Shown here: one piece after another, positions 16,727-24,171 of the stretch
How the letters are laid out: each line of letters begins with the position of its first letter
How positions within the stretch are numbered: position 1 is the first letter of the stretch
Assembly (NCBI GenBank): GCA_023433225.1
Contig: JAEZDQ010000198.1
Span: 1 to 25,993 of the forward strand
Source of the DNA: Bacteroidota bacterium
Lineage (GTDB): Bacteria; Bacteroidota; Bacteroidia; Flavobacteriales; Weeksellaceae
Direction of reading: 5' to 3'
DNA length: 25,993 nucleotides
The notes under the pieces: generated by a model
The model's input: only the letters and a program-made list of their open reading frames with translations
Told to the model about the DNA's origin: nothing
The model's database searches: none
Program-made: the position numbers and the translations under genes

Positions 16727-17292
16727 CCCAATTTGTATTTGCGAACCAACCATTGGTAAAGCATAAAAACTCCCCAACCAAGCAGTAGGCCCATCAATGC
16801 GCCGCAAATCACATCCAAAGGGAAATGAACGCCTAAATAAATCCGGCTGTAGGCAATCAATCCGGCCCAAACCAATAAAACCGGCAAGAGCCATTTGTAT
16901 TTTTTTCTGAAAATCAATCCCAATAAAAGGGCTACCGCAAAATGATTGGAGGCATGGGCGGAAGTGAATCCGAACTGTCCACGTCGGGCACAGCCCACGC
17001 CGCGCATGATTCCATCAAATTCTTTGACAAAACAAGGTCGTAGCCGTTGGAAACCGTCCTTGAAAACATTGGTGATTTGATCGGTAACCAAAATCATCAA
17101 TAAGGTCAGTACCAAAACCGCCACCGTTCTTTTTAGCCCGAAATTTTTATACAAAAGATACAGAAGTACCAAATAGAGCGGAATCCAATAAGACCTTTCG
17201 GAAAGGAAAATCCAAAAACCATCCCAGCGGGAATTGCCTAACGTATTCAGGAATAGGAATAATTCTTTATCTAAGGCGATGATTTCCTCCAC
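16723..17292 (-). CDS. PAP2-family membrane phosphatase
   Basis: The 189-residue protein has about five membrane segments. The three PAP2 motifs are present: Lys78...Arg85-Pro86 (KDGFQRLRP), a Ser-x-His block (SAHASNH, His113), and Arg150...His156...Asp160 (SRIYLGVHFPLD). It probably removes phosphate from a lipid such as undecaprenyl pyrophosphate or phosphatidic acid on the periplasmic side; the exact lipid is unknown. The start is a GTG at 17290-17292, directly after the tatA TAA (TAAGTG), so translation is likely coupled to tatA. There is no ATG nearby that would keep the N-terminal helix. It overlaps the end of hisE tail to tail. Confidence 0.9.
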   Translation of the reverse strand: MEEIIALDKELFLFLNTLGNSRWDGFWIFLSERSYWIPLYLVLLYLLYKNFGLKRTVAVLVLTLLMILVTDQITNVFKDGFQRLRPCFVKEFDGIMRGVGCARRGQFGFTSAHASNHFAVALLLGLIFRKKYKWLLPVLLVWAGLIAYSRIYLGVHFPLDVICGALMGLLLGWGVFMLYQWLVRKYKLG

Positions 17293-17580
17293 TTACTTTC
17301 GCTTTACCGGCCCCAGTGCATCATCCAATGTTTCTTCCATTTCCTTTTTAGAATCTTCAATGGTTTCCTGCACTTCTTTCATGGGGTTGATGTCTTCTAC
17401 CGGGTTCATGATTTCACGTTTGATGTCGTCTGTTGCTTGCTTCATCGCCCGTATCCCTTCACCCAATCCCCGAGCAATTTCAGGGATTTTCTTTGGACCG
17501 AAAATGATGACGGCAAAAAGGAGGATGATGGTGAGCTCCTGAAAACTGATAAATGCCGGAAGTAGAATTAATGAATTCAT
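17293..17580 (-). CDS. tatA: Sec-independent protein translocase subunit TatA/TatE
   Basis: The 95-residue protein has one N-terminal membrane helix (about residues 15-28), followed by the hallmark FGPKKIPEIARGLGEG hinge and amphipathic helix, then a charged, Glu-rich tail. It should form the pore-forming part of the twin-arginine translocase. tatC is not in the window. On the minus strand a full-match -7-like element TACTTTTG lies at 17586-17593, so close to the ATG that a transcript would have almost no leader. The PAP2 gene abuts its stop codon without any spacer. Confidence 0.92.
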   Translation of the reverse strand: MNSLILLPAFISFQELTIILLFAVIIFGPKKIPEIARGLGEGIRAMKQATDDIKREIMNPVEDINPMKEVQETIEDSKKEMEETLDDALGPVKRK

Positions 17581-17606
17581 TTATGCAAAAGTAAGGAATC
17601 TGAAAC

Positions 17607-17636
17607 AAAAAACTCCGAAATTACTTCCGGAGTTTT
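17607..17636 (-). terminator. Rho-independent terminator of secDF
   Basis: Bases 17609-17617 (AAAACTCCG) and 17628-17636 (CGGAGTTTT) form a perfect 9-bp stem with a 10-base loop. On the minus strand a T run follows (the stem T's plus two more, then GTTTC). It lies 22 bases past the secDF stop, between secDF and tatA. Confidence 0.82.
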
Positions 17637-17658
17637 GACTGATATTAATTAAAAACTA

Positions 17659-20565
17659 TTATGCTTTATCGGATTTGATTTGCGGTTTTTTACCACCGGT
17701 TAAATCAAGCATAACGGCAGAAGCCGTATAAATAGAAGAATAAGTTCCCACCACAACCCCAATCATCATGGCAAACATAAATCCTTTGATGGTTTCACCG
17801 CCAAATATGAAAATAATTAGCACTACTAAAAACATGGAAACAGAGGTGTTGATGGTACGGGACAAAGTTGTATTGGTCGCTTTGTTGATTAATTCTTTGA
17901 ATTCCATCCGCGGATGCATGCCTAAGAATTCACGGATACGGTCGAAGATAATTACCGAGTCATTGATTGAATAACCGATTACGGTCAAAATCGCTGCAAT
18001 GAACGCTTGGTCTATTTCGAGGTTAAAAGGTAAAATTCCTTTGAAAATTGAGAATAAACCTAAAATCACAATCACGTCGTGAACAGCTGCTGCGATAATT
18101 CCCACACCAAATTGCCATTTGTAGAAAACCAAAATGTACAATCCAACTAATAACAATGCGATTACTACAGCAATGAATGAATCTCTGGTAATATCAGAAG
18201 CGATAGATGGCCCTACTTTCACCGAAGAAAGAATTCCGATTTGGGCACCATCTTCCGTAAATTGTTGGTAAGTCATGTCGGCAGGGAAGTAGGATTTGAT
18301 TCCCGCAAATATTTTCTGTTTGATTTCATCGTCCACCTGAGTGGCTTCTTCCTCCGCTTTGTATTTGGTCGTAATTTTTACCTGATTGGCAGGTCCGAAT
18401 GTTTTGACCTCAGGAGTAAATTTATTTCCGTTTTCATCGACAAGTGTTTCCCCAATCGATTTTGCGATATCAGTAGATACAACAGGCTTTTCAAAACGTA
18501 CGGTGTAAGTTCTACCTCCTTGGAAGTCGATTCCCAAGTCCAATCCACGTGTAAACAAAGACCCCAAACAAATTATACAGACGATAAGAGAAACGAGGTA
18601 GAAAACTTTTCGTTTACCCATAAAATCAATATTGGTGTTTTGGAACCAGTTTTTGGTAAGGGGAGTATAGAATGAAATTCCTTTTCCTTTGGTTAATTTT
18701 CTTTCGATGAAATATCTTGTAAGGAATATAGCTGTAAACATGGAAACCAACAAACCAATGATAAGGGTAGTGGCAAATCCCTGAACCGGCCCCTTACCAA
18801 ATATCCACAATACTCCTGCGGTTAATAAGGTTGTGACGTTTGAATCAACAATAGCCGAAATCGCACCTTTCCATGAATAAGCAGTAGAAATAGCTTGTTT
18901 AATGTTTTTACCTTCTCTTAATTCGTCTTTGACCCGTTCGTTGATAATGATGTTTGCGTCAATGGCCATACCCAAGGTCAAAATAATACCTGCAATACCC
19001 GGAAGTGATAGAGTTGCTGAAATTGAAACAAAAATTCCAATCAGGAACAATAGGTTAAGTGCCAAAGCAATATTCGCATAAACACCTGCTTCGCTGTAGT
19101 AGAAAATCATCCATACCAAAATCAACAGGAATGCAACAACAAATGCGATTATAGATGAATTAATCGCCTCCTGTCCCAATGAGGGTCCGACTACCTCGGC
19201 TTGGACGATTTTTGCAGATGCCGGGAGGCTACCCGCTTGTAATATATTTGCTAAATCTTGTGCTTCAGTCAGCGTAAAGTTCCCTGAGATTTGGGAGCTT
19301 CCGCCCAATATCGGTTCATTGATGTTGGGTGCGGAATAAACCAAATGGTCTAATACAATTGCCACGCTTTCCTTCATCTGTCCCGGTTTGGCGCTCAGTT
19401 CAGTGGTAATTCTACCCCATTCTCTGGCTCCGGCTGAGGTCATTTGCATCGAAACGACGGGTTCATTGGAAATCGAACCGGCATTTCTTTCTCCACGTGC
19501 TTCTTTTACGGCATCACCACCCAACAACGGGGCACCTTCTGCATTGCCACTCAGGACATACAATTCCAATAAGTTGGAAGTCGTATTGCCGACTTGCATC
19601 GGTTTATTGGCCCAATAATATTTAAAGTTCCGGATGGAAGCGGGTAATTCCGCTTTCAACAGGGGTGATTTCAAAACTTTGTTAACTACCGCTGTATCTT
19701 TCAGTTGCACGGCAAAAGTGGAATTGCTGCCGGAAGGCTGCATAATGGGTTGCAATGATTCCATATCGGTAATCCCGAATTTGGAAGGTGTCAATCCATA
19801 GAAGAATGCGGAAACGTCTTGCCTGCCGGCTTCTACTTTCCAGAATTCCAATTTGGCGGTACTTTGCAATAATCTTTTTACACGTTCAGTGTCTTTTACG
19901 CCCGGTAATTCTACCAAGATACGCCCGTCTGCACGGTTTCCAAGCCTTTGAACCACAGGTTGCACGACCCCGAATTGGTCGATACGCGAAGAAATTACCT
20001 GGTAAGCCGTTCCAATTTTTGCATCGATGTCGGCTTTAACGGTTTCTTTCACCACTTCATCCGTATCGTTGAATTTTATCTTTTCTGCATTTTGGCGGGT
20101 TCCGAACACTTCCGGGGAAGCGTAGGGTAGGTTTTGGTTTTTCTCTGCACGGATTCTTTCAAATTCTTCGAAGAAAATATCAACATAAGCCCGTCCGCCT
20201 TGGCTGCGTTGGGTGATGTCAGCGGCATCCAATGCCTCGGTAAAGACCGGGTTTTGGCTGTTATTGGCTAAGTTTTGCAATAAATCACGTACCTGAACTT
20301 GAAGAATGACGTTGATACCGCCCTTCAGGTCGAGGCCGAGTTTCAGCTCTTTTTCCTTTGCATCGTCGTATTGGTAGGTAATAATGCCCAAGTCCAGTGT
20401 TTGCGCCTTCAGGCTGTCCACGATGACCGGGTCTTCTTGCTGTTCTTTAGGTAGTGAAGCAATTTCTTGCTCAATTTTTTGTGTGTACCAAGTATAACTT
20501 AACTGTCTGATACAAAGGAACCCTAAAATAATTGCAATCCCTGCAATGAGCCATTTTCCTCGCAT
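17659..20565 (-). CDS. secDF: Fused protein translocase subunit SecDF
   Basis: The 968-residue protein joins SecD and SecF, the proton-driven accessory unit of the Sec translocon. The SecD half shows an N-terminal helix, LGLDLKGG (76-83), a large periplasmic P1 domain, and LGMAIDANIIINERVKDEL (around 525-545) with the conserved Asp of the proton path. The SecF half starts near residue 655, with LGIDFQGGRTYTVRF at about 673 and GYSINDSVIIFDRIRE. About twelve membrane helices are expected. Fused SecDF is usual in Bacteroidota. I take the ATG at 20565 (MRGKWLIAGIAIILGF) instead of one at 20628, which would lie inside the promoter at 20598-20629. A strong terminator follows the gene. Confidence 0.97.
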   Translation of the reverse strand: MRGKWLIAGIAIILGFLCIRQLSYTWYTQKIEQEIASLPKEQQEDPVIVDSLKAQTLDLGIITYQYDDAKEKELKLGLDLKGGINVILQVQVRDLLQNLANNSQNPVFTEALDAADITQRSQGGRAYVDIFFEEFERIRAEKNQNLPYASPEVFGTRQNAEKIKFNDTDEVVKETVKADIDAKIGTAYQVISSRIDQFGVVQPVVQRLGNRADGRILVELPGVKDTERVKRLLQSTAKLEFWKVEAGRQDVSAFFYGLTPSKFGITDMESLQPIMQPSGSNSTFAVQLKDTAVVNKVLKSPLLKAELPASIRNFKYYWANKPMQVGNTTSNLLELYVLSGNAEGAPLLGGDAVKEARGERNAGSISNEPVVSMQMTSAGAREWGRITTELSAKPGQMKESVAIVLDHLVYSAPNINEPILGGSSQISGNFTLTEAQDLANILQAGSLPASAKIVQAEVVGPSLGQEAINSSIIAFVVAFLLILVWMIFYYSEAGVYANIALALNLLFLIGIFVSISATLSLPGIAGIILTLGMAIDANIIINERVKDELREGKNIKQAISTAYSWKGAISAIVDSNVTTLLTAGVLWIFGKGPVQGFATTLIIGLLVSMFTAIFLTRYFIERKLTKGKGISFYTPLTKNWFQNTNIDFMGKRKVFYLVSLIVCIICLGSLFTRGLDLGIDFQGGRTYTVRFEKPVVSTDIAKSIGETLVDENGNKFTPEVKTFGPANQVKITTKYKAEEEATQVDDEIKQKIFAGIKSYFPADMTYQQFTEDGAQIGILSSVKVGPSIASDITRDSFIAVVIALLLVGLYILVFYKWQFGVGIIAAAVHDVIVILGLFSIFKGILPFNLEIDQAFIAAILTVIGYSINDSVIIFDRIREFLGMHPRMEFKELINKATNTTLSRTINTSVSMFLVVLIIFIFGGETIKGFMFAMMIGVVVGTYSSIYTASAVMLDLTGGKKPQIKSDKA

Positions 20566-20597
20566 AATTCGTGTCGTATTAAGAATTTTTAAACGGG

Positions 20598-20629
20598 CAA
20601 ATATAATGGTATCTGCTATCCTAACCAAA
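20598..20629 (-). promoter_or_regulatory. Promoter of secDF, full match to the Bacteroidetes consensus
   Basis: On the minus strand TTTG (20629-20626), 20 bases, then TATATTTG (20605-20598) match TTTG-N19-21-TANNTTTG at every fixed position. The ATG lies 32 bases downstream of the -7 element. It is the best promoter candidate in the window. Confidence 0.7.
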
Positions 20630-20675
20630 ATTAACCCAATTGTTCGCTCTTTTTTTTCAACAAATAATAAACTTT

Positions 20676-20706
20676 AGATTCCTCCTTCGTCGGAATGACA
20701 AATTGT
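20676..20706. repeat. Possible interspersed REP-like element
   Basis: ATTCC and GGAAT frame a CTTCG-containing centre (ATTCCTCCTTCGTCGGAAT), followed by GACAAAT. The sequence resembles short dispersed palindromic repeats seen between genes in many genomes. Only one copy is in the window, so the repeat nature is inference. Confidence 0.3.
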
Positions 20707-20725
20707 AAATCCCCCGAAAACTCCG

Positions 20726-20765
20726 ACAGTTTAAAAGATTAAAAAAAGTATTAATTTTAAACTGT
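20726..20765. terminator. 11-bp AT-rich inverted repeat, possible terminator of the Rhs fragment
   Basis: ACAGTTTAAAA (20726-20736) is perfectly inverted at 20755-20765, with an 18-base loop. It lies 15 bases past the stop of the leftward Rhs fragment. It could be a weak terminator or a border of the accessory region; no T-rich tail is decisive. Confidence 0.35.
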
Positions 20766-20780
20766 TAAAAGATGAAAAAG

Positions 20781-21238
20781 TCAAGATTTATATTTCTGTT
20801 TGATGTCGGAGAATACCGAGTGTTTCAAGCCAAAAGGATAATAATGATTTTCTTCCATGATCTCAAGCTCACCGGACACAGGGTCTCTGGTATAACTCAA
20901 ACGTATGTTTCCCAGATGGTCTGTATAATTATACACATAGTTGTATATATATGGATTTAACAATTCTGTGGTCTCGGTAGCTGCCACATAGCCCTCTGCA
21001 GTAGGAAAGAATTGCAAAACTCCTCCTGCATACTGGAATCCATCCAAGTACTCAACTTGTTTAATCGTGTTATTTTGTGTATCGTGCACTTTCTTTTCAA
21101 TCTTTATTCCTGCGGCATTGTAAAGATATTCAATTGAGTTTCCGTTTGCAAATAAGATTTGGATCGGAAGGCTCAGGTGATTGTAAATGATTTCGGTGAT
21201 GCCTTTGTTCAGGTCGCTGATCATGTTGCCGTTGAATT
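20781..21238 (-). pseudogene. Orphan Rhs/YD-repeat core fragment
   Basis: About 150 residues are homologous to the middle of the Rhs gene at 21992-23797. The shared stretch runs from NGNMISDLNKGITEI through KKVHDTQNNTIKQVEY and YNYTDHLGNIRLSYT to ENHYYPFGLKH, with roughly 80% nucleotide similarity by eye. The frame is closed just upstream by a TAG inside the direct repeat at 21232-21315. It ends after SVFSDIKQKYKS, before the hyperconserved YDYGARNYDP...NPxxxxDPxG end of the core, and has no tip domain. It has neither its own N-terminus nor a toxin, so I read it as a remnant, either a displaced cassette or the relic of an older Rhs copy. An ATG at 21224 gives a 147-residue ORF, but translation is doubtful. 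Confidence 0.8.
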
Positions 21239-21315
21239 TCTAAAACATTTTCTAAAATCTATTGAAAATGAGCTTTTTAAGTTTTGACTTCTGGCAAATG
21301 TCCCCAATGTGAAAC
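21232..21315. repeat. Direct repeat, copy A (partner at 23879-23961)
   Basis: About 84 bases starting TTGAATTTCTAAAACATT recur at 23879-23961 in the same orientation. The first ~40 bases differ at a single position; the rest is more diverged with one indel. On the minus strand the copy reads as a closing frame ending VSHWGHLPEVKT-stop. Confidence 0.8.
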
Positions 21316-21400
21316 CTTGTCTATTGTTGCCTGTGTCGTACACTGATTTTTTACTTTTTATATTTGCTTTTGACAGAGTAAACATTACCATCCAAATATA

Positions 21401-21985
21401 TCATCTACTTAAATGAGATGGTTTTGAATTTGCACATGACTTCAAACATTCTGCATCTAAATTTTGAGATAATAAAGATTCATAAATACATTTAAAATCT
21501 AATTCTTTAATAAATTTATGATAATCATTCACTAATTGTTTATAACTCCTATCCTCATATAACGAAGACCTAATATCTCTAAGTAAAAAAAGCAAATCAT
21601 TTCCTCTAAACCCTCTTAATCTATAAGAATTACCTTCATCACTAACAGCTAAAATAAAACCATTACATGAGGATAAATTAAATTCTAACTCTAATTGATT
21701 AGAATTTATTGATATTTGATTTTCCCCTAATTCATATTTAAATATAATATTATTATGTAATGGGGGTAAACTTGTTATTGAATCTAAATCAATGTCAATT
21801 GAATCTAAGTAATAAAAATTATCTACATATTTATTACTATCTTTCTCTTTTATCTTCATTATCCCTTCTTGAGATAAATGAGTTATAAAAGCTTTTTTTA
21901 CCATATCCATATTTTGACTATAGACTCCATTACAACATAATGAAATTAATAATCCTAAAAAGAGCTTCTTTTTAATTGATTTCAT
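21401..21985 (-). CDS. Exported protein of unknown family, candidate immunity protein for the Rhs tip
   Basis: The 194-residue protein starts with a Sec signal peptide (KSIKKKLFLGLLISLCCNG, probable cleavage near VYS-Q). There is no proper lipobox despite two Cys. The mature part is rich in Asn, Ser, Asp and Leu, and I recognise no family. Its ATG lies only 6 bases after the stop of the Rhs gene, so the two are probably translated together. The DNA is clearly more AT-rich than the core genes. In Rhs and other polymorphic toxin systems the gene right after the toxin tip usually encodes the cognate immunity protein, which is the inference here. Export would fit a toxin that acts in the periplasm or on the cell surface. 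Confidence 0.65.
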   Translation of the reverse strand: MKSIKKKLFLGLLISLCCNGVYSQNMDMVKKAFITHLSQEGIMKIKEKDSNKYVDNFYYLDSIDIDLDSITSLPPLHNNIIFKYELGENQISINSNQLELEFNLSSCNGFILAVSDEGNSYRLRGFRGNDLLFLLRDIRSSLYEDRSYKQLVNDYHKFIKELDFKCIYESLLSQNLDAECLKSCANSKPSHLSR

Positions 21986-21991
21986 ATTTTC

Positions 21992-23797
21992 TTATTTATA
22001 AAAAAGCCATGGTACATTCATCATATAATAGGCTGCTTGAGGAGTAGGGAATTGTTTTTTCATTTTATCATACCTTTCTTGCCAGTCCATTGCCGTTTTA
22101 GACTGAAAAGAGTTTCTGTTAGCAGGATCTTGGCAGTTATGCGTGGGTCCCATACTAAGAGCCATAACAGGATTACTAGCATTTCCATATGCATGACCCA
22201 TTTCATGAGCAAATACATGTGAGTTTGGTTTAATATCGCCAAAGTCCAATGTAGTAACGATTGAGCTTATAGACTGATAGTTTCCGTTTGAATCCAATAT
22301 TATATTAGTGGCTGTAAAAGCACCGCCATATTTAGATGCTTCTCCTGAAACAACTTTTATATCTATGTCATGTTCTACTCCATTACTATCTTTAAAAGTT
22401 AAATTATTAACCTTATTGAAATTTTCAGGGTCAATAGACTGAAAATCATTAATTGCCTGCTGTACTAAAGCTTCATTTTTAATAGTGGTTTTTAAGTCTC
22501 CCGCTGTTCTATTTAGTGAAGATCTGTCATTTTTATAGTCCTTCCAATCTGATTTAGTTGAGAAATCCTTTTTCTTTAAATTCATATTTCCTCCGTATTT
22601 TTTATCAAATCCTTTTTGCTTATTATCTAGTACTTTCTCTAAGCGCTGTCTTTTTATTGTTTCTCCATTAATTATCTCCATTCCATTGGGATCTATAAAT
22701 ATTACGGGATTATTTCCTGCATAAGTATAAGTAGAGAAATTGTAATATTTCTCTGCCAACGGATCTATATTCATCCACCTCCCCAATGCTGGATCATAAT
22801 TTCTCGCTCCATAATCGTACAACCCTAACCCCAACTCGTCTTGGAACTCTTTCCCGTTGTACTTATATTGATAATCCGTTTGATAAACATACCCTGGTCT
22901 TGCGATTTCTTCTTCTTCCACGAGCTGGTACTCTTGTTTGGGTCCTGTTGAATAGACCTGGTGTTTGAGTCCGAAAGGGTAGTAGTGGTTTTCTTCCATG
23001 ATTTCGATGTCTCCTGAAACAGGGTCTTTGGTGTAACTCAAACGAATATTACCTAAATGATCGGTGTAGTTATAGACGTAATTATAAAGATAAGGATTTG
23101 CAATTTCGTTCGACTCGGTTGCGGCTACATAACCTTCAGAGGTGGGGAAGAATTGTAGTACCCCACCCGCGTACTGGAAACCATCCATGTATTCAACTTG
23201 TTTAATGGTATTATTTTGCGTATCGTGCACTTTCTTTTCAATTTTCATTCCTGCTGCATTGTAAAGGTATTCAATTGAATTTCCGTTTGCAAAAGAAATT
23301 AGTGTTGGCAGGTTCAAATGGTTGTAAAGTATTTCCGTAATGCCTTTGTTCAGGTCGCTTGTCATATTGCCGTTGTCATCATAAGTATAGTCGTTGTTGT
23401 TGCCTGAACTTCCGTTGGAGAAACCTCCGGTGCTGCTTCCACTCACCGCATCGGTAACTTTTAATAGTTGATTTGAGTTGTTGTTGCCGTTTTGATAAGT
23501 ATAGGACAAATTATCCATACCAATCTGGTTCTCATTGGCATCACCCGTATGCCGGGTCAGGCTCAGGATGTTCCCGTTTCGGTCATAGGTCAACTGTTCA
23601 TCATAAGCCCCGGGAAAGAAGCTTGTATTCGACACTATTTTTGTATAATGTGCTTTCTTCAGGCGGTTCAGCCGGTCGTATTCATAGAAATAGCCTCTGA
23701 GCTTATTGTCCGAAGAGGTTCTCCAGAACGTCTGGAGAGTTCCATTTTTAACACAAGTATTTTCACAATATTTACATCTCAATTTTTCCATGTCCAA
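21992..23797 (-). CDS. N-terminally truncated Rhs/YD-repeat protein with putative metallopeptidase tip and IS1-like N-terminus
   Basis: The protein has 601 residues in three parts. Residues 1 to about 21 (LRCKYCENTCVKNG, with Cys8, Cys11, Cys15) look like the zinc-finger start of an IS1-family InsA transposase. Residues 23-373 are an Rhs core with YD repeats, starting at FWRTSSDNKLRGY and ending in the hyperconserved LYDYGARNYDPALGRW...NNPVIFIDPNG. Residues 374-601 are a variable tip with HEMGHAYG (His531, Glu532, His535), a zinc metallopeptidase HExxH motif; the third ligand is not clear. Bacteroidota Rhs proteins usually have 1000 or more residues and an N-terminal delivery part. Here that part is missing, so the gene may be inactive or only a cassette store. 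ATGs lie at 23797 and 23791. Confidence 0.75.
   Translation of the reverse strand: MDMEKLRCKYCENTCVKNGTLQTFWRTSSDNKLRGYFYEYDRLNRLKKAHYTKIVSNTSFFPGAYDEQLTYDRNGNILSLTRHTGDANENQIGMDNLSYTYQNGNNNSNQLLKVTDAVSGSSTGGFSNGSSGNNNDYTYDDNGNMTSDLNKGITEILYNHLNLPTLISFANGNSIEYLYNAAGMKIEKKVHDTQNNTIKQVEYMDGFQYAGGVLQFFPTSEGYVAATESNEIANPYLYNYVYNYTDHLGNIRLSYTKDPVSGDIEIMEENHYYPFGLKHQVYSTGPKQEYQLVEEEEIARPGYVYQTDYQYKYNGKEFQDELGLGLYDYGARNYDPALGRWMNIDPLAEKYYNFSTYTYAGNNPVIFIDPNGMEIINGETIKRQRLEKVLDNKQKGFDKKYGGNMNLKKKDFSTKSDWKDYKNDRSSLNRTAGDLKTTIKNEALVQQAINDFQSIDPENFNKVNNLTFKDSNGVEHDIDIKVVSGEASKYGGAFTATNIILDSNGNYQSISSIVTTLDFGDIKPNSHVFAHEMGHAYGNASNPVMALSMGPTHNCQDPANRNSFQSKTAMDWQERYDKMKKQFPTPQAAYYMMNVPWLFYK
23720..23738. 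repeat. 8-bp perfect inverted repeat at the IS1/Rhs junction
   Basis: TCTCCAGA and TCTGGAGA flank a 3-base centre (ACG). It encodes the residues around LQTFWR, exactly where the IS1-like part meets the Rhs core, so it may mark the recombination point. Confidence 0.6.
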
Positions 23798-23856
23798 TCT
23801 GTAACATTAGATTCAATAAAAACAATTTTAAGGCTTTTTAAGCAATTATAAATCAC

Positions 23857-23880
23857 AAAACCAACCCGAAGGCTAGTTTT
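23857..23880 (-). terminator. Terminator-like hairpin with a UUCG tetraloop
   Basis: On the minus strand AAAACTAGCC-TTCG-GGTTGGTTTT gives a 10-pair stem with two G-U wobbles and the very stable C(UUCG)G loop, ending in TTTT. On the plus strand the wobbles become mismatches, so the signal is for leftward transcription, that is, for something formerly upstream of the IS1-Rhs fusion. Confidence 0.5.
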
Positions 23881-23961
23881 GAATTTCTAAAACATTCTCT
23901 AAAATCTATTGAAAATGAAATTCTTATGTTTTGGCTTCCGGTAAATGTCCTAATGTGGAAC
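23879..23961. repeat. Direct repeat, copy B (partner at 21232-21315)
   Basis: This copy has the same orientation as copy A, one base shorter. If one base is restored after CATTA on the minus strand, it also closes in frame as GHLPEAKT-stop, nearly the same as copy A. It is probably the degenerate 3' end of an unidentified gene. Confidence 0.8.
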
Positions 23962-24110
23962 ATCACCTCACAGGAATAAGACAAAGACCATACGTAAGAA
24001 AACAAGGCAATTTACGCCAAAGGGAAAATCGGGGTATCATAATGGGTTGAGTTTTAATTTTATAAAATTATTTTGATTTTTTGTGTTTTCCAAACCCTCA
24101 ATGAAAAAAA

Positions 24111-24171
24111 AGGAAAATCCTGTATAACCTACAGGAAAAATCCTGTTAAAAAAGGGGGGAAATCCTGTTGG
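24111..24171. repeat. Cluster of alternating AGGA / TCCTGT palindromes
   Basis: AGGA-aaa-TCCT (24111-24121), TCCTGTA (24118-24124) pairing with TACAGGA (24130-24136), ACAGGA-aaaa-TCCTGT (24131-24146) and a further AAATCCTGTT near 24161 overlap. Several mutually exclusive hairpins are therefore possible. Confidence 0.55.

Noticed and set aside
20566..20628. Longer SecDF start at 20628
   Set aside because: This region contains the full-match promoter (20598-20629); the membrane helix begins right after the ATG at 20565.
22195..22210. Canonical metzincin zinc site in the Rhs tip
   Set aside because: The residue at the third-ligand position of HExxHxxGxxH is Ser, so only a general HExxH motif is claimed.
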